A DNA stretch of 64,000 nt, taken from contig NZ_CP071793.1 in the NCBI RefSeq assembly GCF_017498545.1, positions 7,992,256 to 8,056,255 of the forward strand. The letters run 5' to 3'. Within the stretch, counting starts at the first letter, position 1. Each line of letters begins with the position of its first letter. Below the pieces are notes generated by a model. It saw only the letters and a list, made by a program, of their open reading frames with translations, was not told where the DNA came from and searched no databases. A program made the position numbers and the translations under genes. Origin of the DNA: Sulfidibacter corallicola. Lineage in GTDB: Bacteria; Acidobacteriota; Holophagae; Acanthopleuribacterales; Acanthopleuribacteraceae. Positions 11,880 to 20,993 of this stretch are shown here, piece after piece.

Positions 11880-12410
11880 TCAGGCGCGTAAGGGCATCAT
11901 GACCGGGCGGGTCTTGGCGAAATCGCCACCGTCACCGCCGTTGTCGCACCAGCAGAAGGCACGGCACAGGATGTCGGCGGCGTCCTCGCCGACCACGTTC
12001 TTCAAACCCTGCAATTCGGGGCCGGCGGTATTGGGCGCGTTGCCGTTCATGGTCATCATGTCGCTGAGCCGCGCCACGTTGTTGCCTTCGATCTTGACGT
12101 CCATGCTGTAGTTGACGAACTTGGCCTTGCCCTTGATGACACCGGAGATGATGCCGCCGCCGGCGGTGCCGCCCTCGTCGCCCGTGCTGGTGCAGAACTC
12201 GGAACGTTTGAGCGCGATCGAGGCGCCGTCGGCGCTGACCGTGCGGCTCCCGTTGACCAGGTCCTTGGAGTAGGCGAAGTTGGGGTAGGGGATCGGGATT
12301 TTGGGATTGGGACCGGGCGTCCAACAGACGTCCGGTGCCGAGTTGGTCGCCACCCCGTCGCTCTTTTTGTGAACGATGCTCAAATCGTTGACGTTGACGG
12401 TAGGTATCAT
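11880..12410 (-). CDS. PAAR-like DUF4150 protein
   Basis: A 176-residue protein starting MIPTVNVNDLSIVHKKSDGV, with ATNSAPDVCWTPGP, NFAYSKDLVNGSRTVSADGA and a Gly-rich GTAGGGIISGVIKGKAKFVN segment. These are marks of the PAAR-like DUF4150 family, which caps the VgrG spike and carries or recruits effectors in type VI secretion. The start at 12410 has AGGAG eight bases upstream. The open frame further upstream is a low-complexity stretch and is not credible. A GGGAA-repeat tract lies just before the ribosome site. The protein is followed at once by the candidate nuclease, so it may form the spike tip for that effector. Confidence 0.8.
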   Translation of the reverse strand: MIPTVNVNDLSIVHKKSDGVATNSAPDVCWTPGPNPKIPIPYPNFAYSKDLVNGSRTVSADGASIALKRSEFCTSTGDEGGTAGGGIISGVIKGKAKFVNYSMDVKIEGNNVARLSDMMTMNGNAPNTAGPELQGLKNVVGEDAADILCRAFCWCDNGGDGGDFAKTRPVMMPLRA

Positions 12411-12423
12411 GGTGAAAACTCCT

Positions 12424-12456
12424 GGAAGGGAAGGGAAGGGAAGGGAAGGGAAGGGG
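12424..12456. repeat. GGGAA microsatellite before the DUF4150 gene
   Basis: A five-base unit (GGAAG/GGGAA) is repeated about 6.6 times on the plus strand. On the messenger side it reads as a CCCTT pyrimidine run that leads straight into the ribosome-binding site of the PAAR-like gene. Four or more G3 tracts with AA loops could also form a G-quadruplex in single-stranded plus-strand DNA. Confidence 0.9.
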
Positions 12457-12501
12457 ATCCGGGGAGAGGAATCCCACGTTCGAAAAATTGGGCGGGTGTA
12501 A

Positions 12502-13608
12502 TCAGGCGGCGGCATCCTCCACCCATTTACCCAGGACGCAGGCCGCCCGGTAGGGGCTCTGGGCCGAGGCGCACCAAACCAGGCTGGATGCCGCGGGATG
12601 GGGATCGTGGTGGAGTTGGTAGGCCGCCAGCGCGGCGAGCGTGGCACCGGATGCGGCACCCAGGTCGCCCCAGCAATCGGCGGGGTGGAGAAGGTTCATG
12701 GGTTCGGGGTGGTGGGTCACCGAGCGCAGGTAGGTGTAGCTCCACTCCTCGGCGCGCCAGGCTTCGCCGTTCAAATCGGACCACACGCTGGTCACGGCCA
12801 GGTTCTCCGTTTCCGGTTCGGCGAATGCCGCCTGAACGGCTTGGGTCAGGCCCTCCGCCATATGGGCCTGGCCCGAATACCAGGGATGGGGTTCGCTACC
12901 GTGACCCACGGCCAGAAGCCGTGCCAGGGGTTGCCAGCCCCGTTCGCGGGCCAGGTCCGCTCGGCACAGGAGCAGAAAGCCGGCGCCTTCGCCGGGGGTG
13001 ATGCCGTTCGGCCTACCTGGCCGTTTGAGGCGTTCGGTGCCGTCGATCCATTGCAGCGTGTCGATGTCCTTGTAGGATTCGACCCCGCCCACCAACACCG
13101 CCGGCACCTTCGAATCGCGAAGCAGTTGGGCGGCTTGGGCCAGGGCACCGATGGCGGCTTCCGCGCCGGTTCCTTGCAGGCCGCACCGACCGCGATCCAG
13201 GTGGATTCCCAAGCCCTGCATGACGGATTTCGCCAGAGCCGTCATGTCCGCGTCGGAGAAACCGGGACGTTTGGGCGGCACCGAGAGCAGGACCGGAATG
13301 GCCATCTGCCCATCCGCACGGACCGCGTCCCCGAGCGGGGCCAGGGCTTCGCGCGCCGCACTCCGGGCGAGTTGTTCCATGCGGGCCACGGCGAAAGTGT
13401 CTTCGGACAAACTGGTCAGCAGACTCATGACGATCGGGTGCCCGTCCGTACGGTCCCGCAAATAGGAAACCTCGCGAAACCGTTTCAATCCCGCCGCGAC
13501 CGAATCGGCCGTCATGCGCATGTCCAGCCCAATGGCCGTTCGAGCCCCCACGCCCACCACGACCACGTCGTCATGCGCGGCCGCTGTCGTTTTCCGTTCG
13601 CTGGTCAT
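12502..13608 (-). CDS. Thiolase-fold (ketosynthase-like) protein of T6SS islands, catalytic Cys absent
   Basis: A 368-residue protein with a thiolase-like fold. The N-terminal VVVVGVGARTAIGLD and the motif NGITPGEGAGFLLL match ketosynthases. In the loop that normally carries the nucleophile (xxxC-S/A-S) the sequence is CGLQGTGAEAAIGAL, with no Cys at the catalytic position. Such ketosynthase-like proteins recur beside VgrG and DUF2169 genes and are thought to serve effector loading or folding, not fatty-acid chemistry. It lies between DUF2169 (98 bases away) and the PAAR-like gene (91 bases away) on the same strand. A true metabolic ketosynthase is unlikely because of the lost Cys. Confidence 0.72.
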   Translation of the reverse strand: MTSERKTTAAAHDDVVVVGVGARTAIGLDMRMTADSVAAGLKRFREVSYLRDRTDGHPIVMSLLTSLSEDTFAVARMEQLARSAAREALAPLGDAVRADGQMAIPVLLSVPPKRPGFSDADMTALAKSVMQGLGIHLDRGRCGLQGTGAEAAIGALAQAAQLLRDSKVPAVLVGGVESYKDIDTLQWIDGTERLKRPGRPNGITPGEGAGFLLLCRADLARERGWQPLARLLAVGHGSEPHPWYSGQAHMAEGLTQAVQAAFAEPETENLAVTSVWSDLNGEAWRAEEWSYTYLRSVTHHPEPMNLLHPADCWGDLGAASGATLAALAAYQLHHDPHPAASSLVWCASAQSPYRAACVLGKWVEDAAA

Positions 13609-13705
13609 TTGCGCCCTCCGGGAATGTCGGCTCGACGCCCGCTCGGGCGCCCGTCGGATCGGTGCCCGGCGAGGAGGTGTGGTGCCGCACCGTACCTATG
13701 GCCCT

Positions 13706-14716
13706 TCATCGTATCGATTCCTTGGTATATATAAGTGTATGGCTGACGTTCCGCGCGTGGGCGCCGCAATCCATACGGCCGCACCAGACCATGACCAGCT
13801 TGCGCCGGTCGGGCTCGATGATGACGCGCTCCAACTTGGTTTTTTGGCGGATTTTGCGACCGGCATTCACGGTTTCGAAGATCACGTGAACCCGGGGCAA
13901 CCGAAACGTCCAGGGGGAGTGCGGGGTCAGGCCCTCCAGGTGGACCGGCTCGCCGCCGCGCAACGGCCTGGCGCTGTGCAATCCGAGCGGTGCCGTCACG
14001 AAGTGGCGCTCGTCGAAGTCGGCGGGCCACAAGGGCGCGCGCGAACGCTGCCAGTCCTGGTCGAAGGTCCCGCCGTAATCTCGGCGCGGGGCCCAATCGG
14101 GGGCGATCGCGCCCAAACCCACCGGAGGCGGCGGTTCTTCGCCCGCCACGATCGGCTTGGCGGGATCTTCGATGTTGGGCACCGGGGATTCCGCCAAGGT
14201 ATCGGGATCCGTGCTGAAACCCTGGCCGATGGGGTTCTCGGCGACCTGCGCCACCTGACCGTCCTCGATCTCGGTTCCCCCATAGGCGCGTTCCCAGACG
14301 ATCGGCATCTGGCGGAACGGGGTGGGATCCGAGATTTCCAGGCGATCGTCCTCGCGGATCCAGGTCCGGTCGCCGAAGACCTGCAGTTCGCGACGCAGCC
14401 GACCCACGCGAACCGATACCGTCATGCTGGCGATCGGCGCTTCGCCGGGCGCCTGGGCCACCGCGTTCAGGGTGACGTCCGTACCCGGATGGGTCGCCAC
14501 CAACTCCGTGTCGCGCAACAGGCTGGAGCGGCCCGGCTCGCCGTAGTATTGGGGGGACAGGGTGACCGGTTCCTGCTCGGCGGCCAGGGTCACTTCGCCG
14601 GATTCCGCCAGATCGTAGGTGCCCTTGGCGGCCACCACCCAGATCTGGTGGCCGCGCGCGTCGGTCAGCACCGCGCGATCGCTGGCAAACGCCGTATGGT
14701 TTTTGATTCGCCACAT
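13706..14716 (-). CDS. DUF2169 T6SS adaptor/chaperone
   Basis: A 336-residue protein opening MWRIKNHTAFASDRAVLTDA, with WVVAAKGTYDL and later MPIVWERAYGGTE, all diagnostic of DUF2169. Members act as adaptors that help load PAAR-like effectors onto VgrG in type VI secretion. The gene follows VgrG by 83 bases on the same strand and precedes the thiolase-fold and PAAR-like genes, the order often seen in such cassettes. The C-terminal part (about residues 250-325) is a beta-rich segment ending in a Cys-containing VWCGRMDCGAH. Confidence 0.82.
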   Translation of the reverse strand: MWRIKNHTAFASDRAVLTDARGHQIWVVAAKGTYDLAESGEVTLAAEQEPVTLSPQYYGEPGRSSLLRDTELVATHPGTDVTLNAVAQAPGEAPIASMTVSVRVGRLRRELQVFGDRTWIREDDRLEISDPTPFRQMPIVWERAYGGTEIEDGQVAQVAENPIGQGFSTDPDTLAESPVPNIEDPAKPIVAGEEPPPPVGLGAIAPDWAPRRDYGGTFDQDWQRSRAPLWPADFDERHFVTAPLGLHSARPLRGGEPVHLEGLTPHSPWTFRLPRVHVIFETVNAGRKIRQKTKLERVIIEPDRRKLVMVWCGRMDCGAHARNVSHTLIYTKESIR

Positions 14717-14799
14717 ATGTCACCCGTCGAATAGGTCGAAACCGCCGAGGCACACCGTGCCGCGGCGGCCCGTGAAGGCGCTGGTGCCGGTGCCGGCGA

Positions 14800-16665
14800 T
14801 CAGTTCAGGGCGATGCCGCCCGCCACGACCTTGACGCTGCTGCGCGTCATGATCAACTTGCTGCTGCCGCACTTGACCACCACTTTCGGCGACTCGACCA
14901 GGACACCGCCCTTGGGGACCTTGACCACGTAGTTGCCGTCGGTCACCGTGTGCACGTTGTCGCCCTTGACCGTGATGGTCCGATGGCCGCCCACGCTTTC
15001 GGCTCGGTGCTGTCCGACCGCCACCTGTTCGGTGAGGGCGGTGGTGCGCATATAGGCGCCGCCGGTGGCGATCGCCTGGTTGGCGCCCACCGTGATCGTA
15101 TAGCCGACGCCCACCTGGAGCAGTTGGTTGTTGCCGGTGCGGGTCGTTTTGTCGTGACCGATGGTCGCATTCGAATCGTTGACCACTTCCAGCTTCAGGT
15201 CCTTTTGGGAGCGGATGTCCATCAGCTCCTTGCCGTCGCTGTCGTCCATGATGATGTGGTGGTCTTTGATGGTTTTGATGGCGTTTTGGTACTTTTCCGT
15301 GGGGCCCAGGGGCGCCGTCATGTTGTCGTTGTAGACGCGGCCCACCACGATCGGATGGTCGGGATTGCCCTTGAGGTATTCCACCAGCACCTCGTGCCCC
15401 ACGCGAGGAATGAACTGAATGCCGTAGTCCTTGCCCGCGTAGTTGTTGGAGACGCGAACCCACATGGACGACCGGTCGTTCATCTCGCCTTCCCGGTCCC
15501 AGTGGAACTGCAGTTTGCAGCGACCCAACTGATCCAGGTAGACCTTGCTGCCGGGGGGTCCCGTCACCACCGCCGTCTGCAACCCGAACACGCGCGGCTC
15601 CGGTGTCTCGAGCTTGGGGCGGTACACGCGCTGGGTGGTCACCGCGCGGTAGGTGCAGTGGAAATGCCCCTGCTCCACCGTGACGGCGAGGCCGCTGATC
15701 AGCCAGGAATCGTTGAGCTCTTCCAGGTAATGGCCGCGCATGTGGAAAATCGAACCGACGGCGAACGAGCGGCAGTTGGCGGTGCCGGTCAGTTCGGTGA
15801 GATTGGCCGCGATCGCCTCGGTCCGGCGTTTGGCCAGGCTTTGACCCAGATCGCCGGTGGTGTGAAGCGTGTTGTGGTCGTACACTTCGCCGACGCCGCC
15901 TGGCAGGTGGACCTTGTTCTGGCCCGCCAAATTCAATCGAGAGGTTTCGTGATTGTAGTCGTGGGTCATGACCGCACCGGTGCCCATCGAGACCGCGAAC
16001 TCGGCCGACTGAACCACTTCGTCGTCCTTCTCCTTGATCTGATCCACTTCGTCGTACAGGGCCTCGGCGGTGGGACGGCAGGGTTTGTGGGCGCCCATGC
16101 TGTCGGCGATCACGACCGCATCGGCCACGTGATCCTGAAAATAGTACATGCCCTCGGCTTCGAGCAGTCGGGTCACGAAGTTCAGGTCACTTTCTTCGTA
16201 CTGCACGCAGTACTCTCGTTCGGTTCCGGAAGCGGCGCGCCACGAAAAGGAAATGCCCGCTTCGCCGAGTACGGCGCTGACGATGGCTTGAACCGTCATT
16301 TTCTGGTAGACCCGCGAGCGTTGGGTGTGGGTCAGGACCCAAATGGGCGCGCGCAATTCGAATTCGTACAGGTAACTCTTCTCCGAAGCTTCTTCAATGT
16401 GCGCGTGCCCCGTGCGCAATTGGCGCGCTTTGGCCACGATCCCTCGAAAGGGGCGGGTCTCGGTCAGGTTCTCGCCGGCGGCGATCGTCACGCCGGCCGT
16501 CGCGCCCACCAATCCATAGGGGCTGAGGCAATCCGAAGTACGAACCACTGCGGTCATCGACGAGGGCTTGGAGAAGGATTCCTCGGTCGTGAAGGTCACC
16601 ACGCTCGCATGAGCGCCTGGCCCCTGCCACAGGATGTCGCGGACGCGATGCGTCAAAGCTGTCAT
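14800..16665 (-). CDS. vgrG: Type VI secretion tip protein VgrG (TssI)
   Basis: A 621-residue VgrG. The N-terminal half has the gp27-like region with IEEASEKSYLYEFELRAPIW, ESDLNFVTRLLEAEGMYYF and the RSFAVGSIF loop. The gp5-like OB segment includes VYLDQLGRCKLQFHWDREGE and SSMWVRVSNNYAGKDYGIQF, then PRVGHEVLVEYLKGNPDHPI. The C-terminal needle is a beta-helix of short repeats up to VKVVAGGIALN, with no added effector domain. The start at 16665 has GGAGG six bases upstream; an upstream in-frame ATG at 16719 adds an Arg-rich tail and is less likely. It heads a minus-strand set of eight genes and would form the spike that carries the downstream PAAR-like protein. Confidence 0.93.
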   Translation of the reverse strand: MTALTHRVRDILWQGPGAHASVVTFTTEESFSKPSSMTAVVRTSDCLSPYGLVGATAGVTIAAGENLTETRPFRGIVAKARQLRTGHAHIEEASEKSYLYEFELRAPIWVLTHTQRSRVYQKMTVQAIVSAVLGEAGISFSWRAASGTEREYCVQYEESDLNFVTRLLEAEGMYYFQDHVADAVVIADSMGAHKPCRPTAEALYDEVDQIKEKDDEVVQSAEFAVSMGTGAVMTHDYNHETSRLNLAGQNKVHLPGGVGEVYDHNTLHTTGDLGQSLAKRRTEAIAANLTELTGTANCRSFAVGSIFHMRGHYLEELNDSWLISGLAVTVEQGHFHCTYRAVTTQRVYRPKLETPEPRVFGLQTAVVTGPPGSKVYLDQLGRCKLQFHWDREGEMNDRSSMWVRVSNNYAGKDYGIQFIPRVGHEVLVEYLKGNPDHPIVVGRVYNDNMTAPLGPTEKYQNAIKTIKDHHIIMDDSDGKELMDIRSQKDLKLEVVNDSNATIGHDKTTRTGNNQLLQVGVGYTITVGANQAIATGGAYMRTTALTEQVAVGQHRAESVGGHRTITVKGDNVHTVTDGNYVVKVPKGGVLVESPKVVVKCGSSKLIMTRSSVKVVAGGIALN

Positions 16666-17596
16666 TGCGATCCTCCCTCTTGCGAACCGCGCCAAACGGG
16701 GAAAGCGCCGGTTGCGCATCTCCAGTTGGACCGTTCGGTTTTAGAGGTTTCAAAAAAATTCAGAACCGTGATCGTGAAGGCTCCTTCCCAAAAAGATCCC
16801 GCATCTTTTCGCGAAGAGGGCGCGCGGATTGTGGAATGAAGAACCGAAAGGGCCGAAAAGAGTGCCAATTCAGATTCGAGGAGGTTCGATCCCAATCCCA
16901 TGTCCCGGGTGAGCCGAGGCCGGTGCGTGGTCCCATACCAAGGGGGAAGCCTTTTGCGTGTTCGAGACCACCGACCCTGTCCCGTGGGGATCGATTCGGT
17001 GCATTTCTATAACGACCGTGAAAACACCGAACAACCGGATAGGGGATGCACGGCGGCCAGCAATAAACGAAGTGAAACCATATTCTAAAGAAAACTCATA
17101 CGTCGGCGATTCTAACCAGGGGTCTTTGGGGCAGTCAAGCACCTAATTTTCGCCTTTCTTGAATTGTGATATTTTATGCGCCCTGTTCAAATTTGTGACA
17201 TTTGCATATTTGTAATTGTGCATTGTGTTCTGTTTTTATCGCGATCTTGCGGCCATTGCCACCACCAGGCGGCAGATACTAGCCAAATGGCTCATGGGGT
17301 TTTCGAAAACCGAACCCTGGTTACCAATTATCACCCATATTTCGACAAAGGAGTCTGTGCTTACCAGGTGTGCTTAAAATATCCATGCCCTCGATTTGAC
17401 AAGATCAAGCAATTTTTGATGATTTAACACGTGGTTTGAATTTTCTTGTGGCTGTTTTAATCCACGTTCGGATTTTTCCAAAAACGGTCCTGTCCCCTGG
17501 GTCTCGAGAAGCCTCCCAAAACGCGCGATCCCGTGTCGAGGCTGTTTCCCGGCGTTTCCGGGACAACGATTTGGCGAAGGGGGAGCGCAAAGTCGG
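16666..17596. other. Gene-free region upstream of vgrG
   Basis: No convincing gene was found in about 930 bases. The part 17150-17450 is clearly AT-richer than its surroundings and carries short repeated TTTG/TTGTG stretches and the palindrome CAAATTTG. It should contain the promoter of the VgrG operon, but I could not pick a defensible -35/-10 pair. Short open frames here lack ribosome sites and recognisable sequence. Confidence 0.5.
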
Positions 17597-18037
17597 TCAA
17601 TCCGAAGGGTGCCTGGCGCTCCGCCGGAGGATCAGGCTTCGCAGCCAAACGACAAGGGCGACGATCGCCAGGCAAGCCCAAACCCCCTGCAGGGGTGTCA
17701 GGCTCTCGATACCGTGGGCGAAGGTCCTGCCGGTCAACAGGAATAGGAACAGGCCGGCCGGCAGGGCGAAGACCGCGGACCAGCCCAACTTGGCCGAACG
17801 AATGACCACGGGAATGAAAAACAGACACCAAAATATTCCGGAACTTACGAAGAGAACCGCGTTCAAGGGATCCGGTAACTGAACCATGGCCAAGACGGGG
17901 ATGGCGCCCAGGAACAATTCGATGGCCAGGATCAGATCGCGCAGGCGGTCCAGCGAGCTGCGGTCACGAAGTCGGGTCGGGGATTCGCCGAGTTCGCTTT
18001 CGGGCGGTGCGAAGGGGTTGTGGTCGCGGGGTGTCAC
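17597..18037 (-). CDS. Small multi-spanning membrane protein, function unknown
   Basis: A 146-residue protein with an N-terminal Pro-rich motif NPFAPPESEL, then about four hydrophobic segments (around residues 36-52, 61-77, 87-107 and 118-136) and a basic C-terminus. The 'NP(F/Y)xPP' opening is common in small uncharacterised inner-membrane proteins of several bacterial phyla. It stands alone, with no partner on the same strand closer than 290 bases. No function can be assigned. Confidence 0.6.
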   Translation of the reverse strand: MTPRDHNPFAPPESELGESPTRLRDRSSLDRLRDLILAIELFLGAIPVLAMVQLPDPLNAVLFVSSGIFWCLFFIPVVIRSAKLGWSAVFALPAGLFLFLLTGRTFAHGIESLTPLQGVWACLAIVALVVWLRSLILRRSARHPSD

Positions 18038-18334
18038 CGTCTGTTCTCCATGGCGAGATTCATAAACCTACCATGGATGGTGGTGGTCGGGGCATGGCGT
18101 CGGCCCGGGAAATAAGATCAGGAAGCCCGGAAGGGTGGAAACCAGGAAAAGGAGATTGGGATCGTCGCGATCTGGTTGTGTTTGTCAGGATTGGGACGCA
18201 CCTCGCGTGAATTTCGATCCCGTTGCCTGGGGCGGTCTTCCCTCTACCCCCTCGGTATTCAGGGGCGGGGAAGAACCGCCAGGAACGGGTTGAAGATAGG
18301 CGTGGTGATTCCAATCAGGAAGGCGTTCTCGCGA

Positions 18335-20395
18335 TCATTCCGTGGAAATCGGAAATTCCGAGAAGCCCGCCTCGTCGAGGGAAAGCCACTCGCTCTTTTC
18401 GCTGAGGCCATCGCCATTGTGATCCACCCAAAGGTAGAGGCGGTACCAGGCCCAATCGCTCGGGGTCAGCATCCCGTCGCCATCACCCCAGTTCTCGGGC
18501 CGGTCCAACTCCCGCAGTACGAAATCGGGATCTACCGGGTACAGCGTTTTGCCGATCGTCCAGCTCGTCAGGAACTCGAATGATTCGGAAGCGAAACCGT
18601 TTTCATCGTAATCGTAGACGAGCGTTCCCATATGACCGAGATCCAAGGTTCCGAACAATGAGGCATTCGCGGGATGGTGTTCGGTCTTGCACGACTCCCA
18701 TTCCAGGCAGACCGGAATAGTGTGGATGATCCCCCAGCGTGCACAACAGCCGGGGCCTCCGCCCGTGACGGGCAGGACACAGTGTCCGTCGTAAGTGCAG
18801 ATCATGGGCGGAACACAGCCGCCGGTTCTATTGCAATTCTGGCTGCCGCCACCGGTGCCGCCATCGTTCGGTCTATCGTCGTGGGGATCGGTTAAGCAAC
18901 AGCCGCCACCGCCACTGCCACCGCCACCGCCACCGGTGTCCGTCTCGCCGTTCGGATTGGCATCGCAGACATTGCCGACGCCGTCCATATCGTTGTCGGC
19001 CTGTTCCGGATTGGATTGTAAAGGGCAATTGTCACAGACGTCGCCATAGCCATCTCCGTCGCTGTCGAGTTGGTCGGTGTTGGGTGTATTCGGGCAATTG
19101 TCGCGATTGTCGGGGATCGTGTCGTGATCGGTGTCCATAGCTCTACTGCAGAGCTGTTGTTTCACATCGGTACTGAAATTTCGGCTGCTGGCGGCCGTTC
19201 CCGTTGGGCAGATATTCAGGACCGCGCCCACACCAGCCGGTGCCACATGAACTTGGGTACAGGCCAACAACTCGGATCTTTTAATTTCTTTCACCTGTCC
19301 GTTACTCGCGGATGTGGCCCAACCGTCCCAGTCAGGGCCGGCATTCTGGTTTAGCGTCTCACTGACGTTCGTCACTGCGTAGAAGTCGTGATTTTGATAG
19401 GAAACGAGGGTGGGAATCCGAATGCCACTGGCACTTTGGATCGTGATCCCGAGGGCGATCGCGACATCCATTTTTGTGTCAAAAACCGTGGCTTCGGGGT
19501 TGTTCCGCACCCATCCCGCCGAATAGACTCCGAGTTCGTAATACTCAAAAGAACCGGTGGTTCGCCACTCGCATTTGTGAAAGCGATGCCCCTGAAACGC
19601 GTATCTAAACCCGGCTTTGTTGAGATGAGTCGAGATACCGGTCGCGATGTTCTGGGTGAAATACCGAAGGAGTCGCGATTCGGTTCCCGAGGGAAGGTGG
19701 GCCCGAAATCCTTCCATCCATTCTCTTTCTACCTCTTCCCGATAGGCATGCCAACCTTGAAGGAACGCCTCGCGATATGCTGCGCGGGCATCCGGATCCT
19801 TGGGTAGATCGTCTTGGGAACGGCTGCGTACCTTGACGAGGAATTGTTCCAGGCGAGGCACGACATACTCTTGATAAGTCGGAAAGCCGGAAAGGTAGTC
19901 TTGTAGTTCCAGTTGTTGCGGGTTGTCGTCAAAGCCGGCCCTGGAAAGGAACTGGGGTGCAAGATTGCCCAATTCGTCCGCTTCGAAGGAGCGATAGTTC
20001 ATGAGAAACCCGTTCAGGGTATCGATGCTGGAAATGAAGTGCGGGGCTTTCGACCCGTCGACGACGAGAGTATCTCCCTCGAGGCGAACCCCGGGCGCGA
20101 TCTTGGTGACCTGGTTCTTTGCCAGCTCATCAAGGTTTGGTTGGTCTAGGAATTCGGTCTTTAGTGCCGCGATTTCACGCTGTTTTTGAAGACTCCAAAA
20201 GTGGTCGACAGGGGCAGTTTCTTCGCGAGATTCGATGCTTGGCCCAGATTCTTCCAAGACGTCCAAGTGACTCGGATTCCAGGCGGCCATGGCCAAAACA
20301 GTTGATGAAACAACGAATAATAGCGAAAGGCGCCACAATCGTTTTGTCGAAAGAATGGGTGCCATCCTTGCCTGATGGGATCGAGGGCTTCTCAT
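18335..20395 (-). CDS. Secreted protein with thrombospondin type-3 calcium-binding repeats
   Basis: A 686-residue protein with a basic N-terminus and hydrophobic signal segment (about residues 22-38). The central region (about residues 420-477) has thrombospondin type-3 repeats: DTDHDTIPDNRDNCPNTPN, LDSDGDGYGDVCDNCP and NDMDGVGNVCD, each with the spaced Asp pattern that binds calcium. A poly-Gly linker (GGGGGGSGGGG) and a Cys-rich segment follow, and the protein ends with an EF-hand-like DHNGDGLSEKSEWLSLDE. The N-terminal 400 residues are not recognised. AGGAG lies six bases before the chosen ATG. It is probably an exported or surface protein stabilised by calcium. Confidence 0.72.
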   Translation of the reverse strand: MRSPRSHQARMAPILSTKRLWRLSLLFVVSSTVLAMAAWNPSHLDVLEESGPSIESREETAPVDHFWSLQKQREIAALKTEFLDQPNLDELAKNQVTKIAPGVRLEGDTLVVDGSKAPHFISSIDTLNGFLMNYRSFEADELGNLAPQFLSRAGFDDNPQQLELQDYLSGFPTYQEYVVPRLEQFLVKVRSRSQDDLPKDPDARAAYREAFLQGWHAYREEVEREWMEGFRAHLPSGTESRLLRYFTQNIATGISTHLNKAGFRYAFQGHRFHKCEWRTTGSFEYYELGVYSAGWVRNNPEATVFDTKMDVAIALGITIQSASGIRIPTLVSYQNHDFYAVTNVSETLNQNAGPDWDGWATSASNGQVKEIKRSELLACTQVHVAPAGVGAVLNICPTGTAASSRNFSTDVKQQLCSRAMDTDHDTIPDNRDNCPNTPNTDQLDSDGDGYGDVCDNCPLQSNPEQADNDMDGVGNVCDANPNGETDTGGGGGGSGGGGCCLTDPHDDRPNDGGTGGGSQNCNRTGGCVPPMICTYDGHCVLPVTGGGPGCCARWGIIHTIPVCLEWESCKTEHHPANASLFGTLDLGHMGTLVYDYDENGFASESFEFLTSWTIGKTLYPVDPDFVLRELDRPENWGDGDGMLTPSDWAWYRLYLWVDHNGDGLSEKSEWLSLDEAGFSEFPISTE

Positions 20396-20993
20396 GATGA
20401 GCTCCTTTTTTGAATGGGTTTGAGTATGGTGGGATGAACTCTTTTTTGAATTTTGGAAACGCTGATGGTTGGTTCGGCCCCGATCTGGGACGCACAGGGA
20501 TCCTCTGTCCCGAACGATGCCGGTTCGAGATTCTGGATTTCTCGTGAATGGGGTGACCCGAACGGAAGCGGCACGCGATGGCCATGCCTCGGCCCGACAG
20601 CCGCACCGTTCTGCTGACTTTTCTTTTTTTGGAGGTCAGCTTTACGTCATTCCGCCGTGTGGGGGCGAGGTTGGGTTTGAGTGGGGTTCTTCCGACCTCG
20701 GGATCGGCCTCAATATTCAAGAGCGAGGGCCACAAACAAATACCAACACGATAGGTAGAAAAATTTTTTCAGACCCGAATAACGGCCCATTTTCATGGGT
20801 TCCTTCGTTCCTGGCTTCTCCATGAACCCACCATGCGAGACCGGGCTTGGATGGGGGGCCCTCAAAAAGCCTTCGATCTCTCGGGTTTGACGAAGAAAGG
20901 CGAACGTCGTTCAAGAGGGATAAACTTTATGATCGCTGTACTAGTTAAATAGTACAGTGGTTAAATTGACTCACCTTCCCGGGAGGCTTCTTC
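20396..20993. other. Divergent intergenic region between the TSP3 and DUF418 genes
   Basis: About 600 bases between two divergent genes with no supported coding sequence. It should hold both promoters. The one clear element is the palindrome at 20936-20957, with a TATGAT hexamer at 20928-20933 just before it that could serve as a -10 for the DUF418 gene. A good -35 was not found. Confidence 0.5.
20936..20957 (+). promoter_or_regulatory. Palindromic operator candidate upstream of the DUF418-GntR-ABC genes
   Basis: CTGTACTA, six bases (GTTAAA) and TAGTACAG form a perfect inverted repeat with 8-base arms. It lies 36 bases before the DUF418 start and just downstream of TATGAT, where a repressor would block transcription. 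GntR-family dimers bind such palindromes, and a YtrA-type GntR regulator is encoded two genes downstream-side in the same direction. Confidence 0.5.

Noticed and set aside
16870..17142. A 90-residue minus-strand open frame upstream of vgrG
   Set aside because: It has no ribosome site, no recognisable sequence and a composition unlike that of neighbouring genes.
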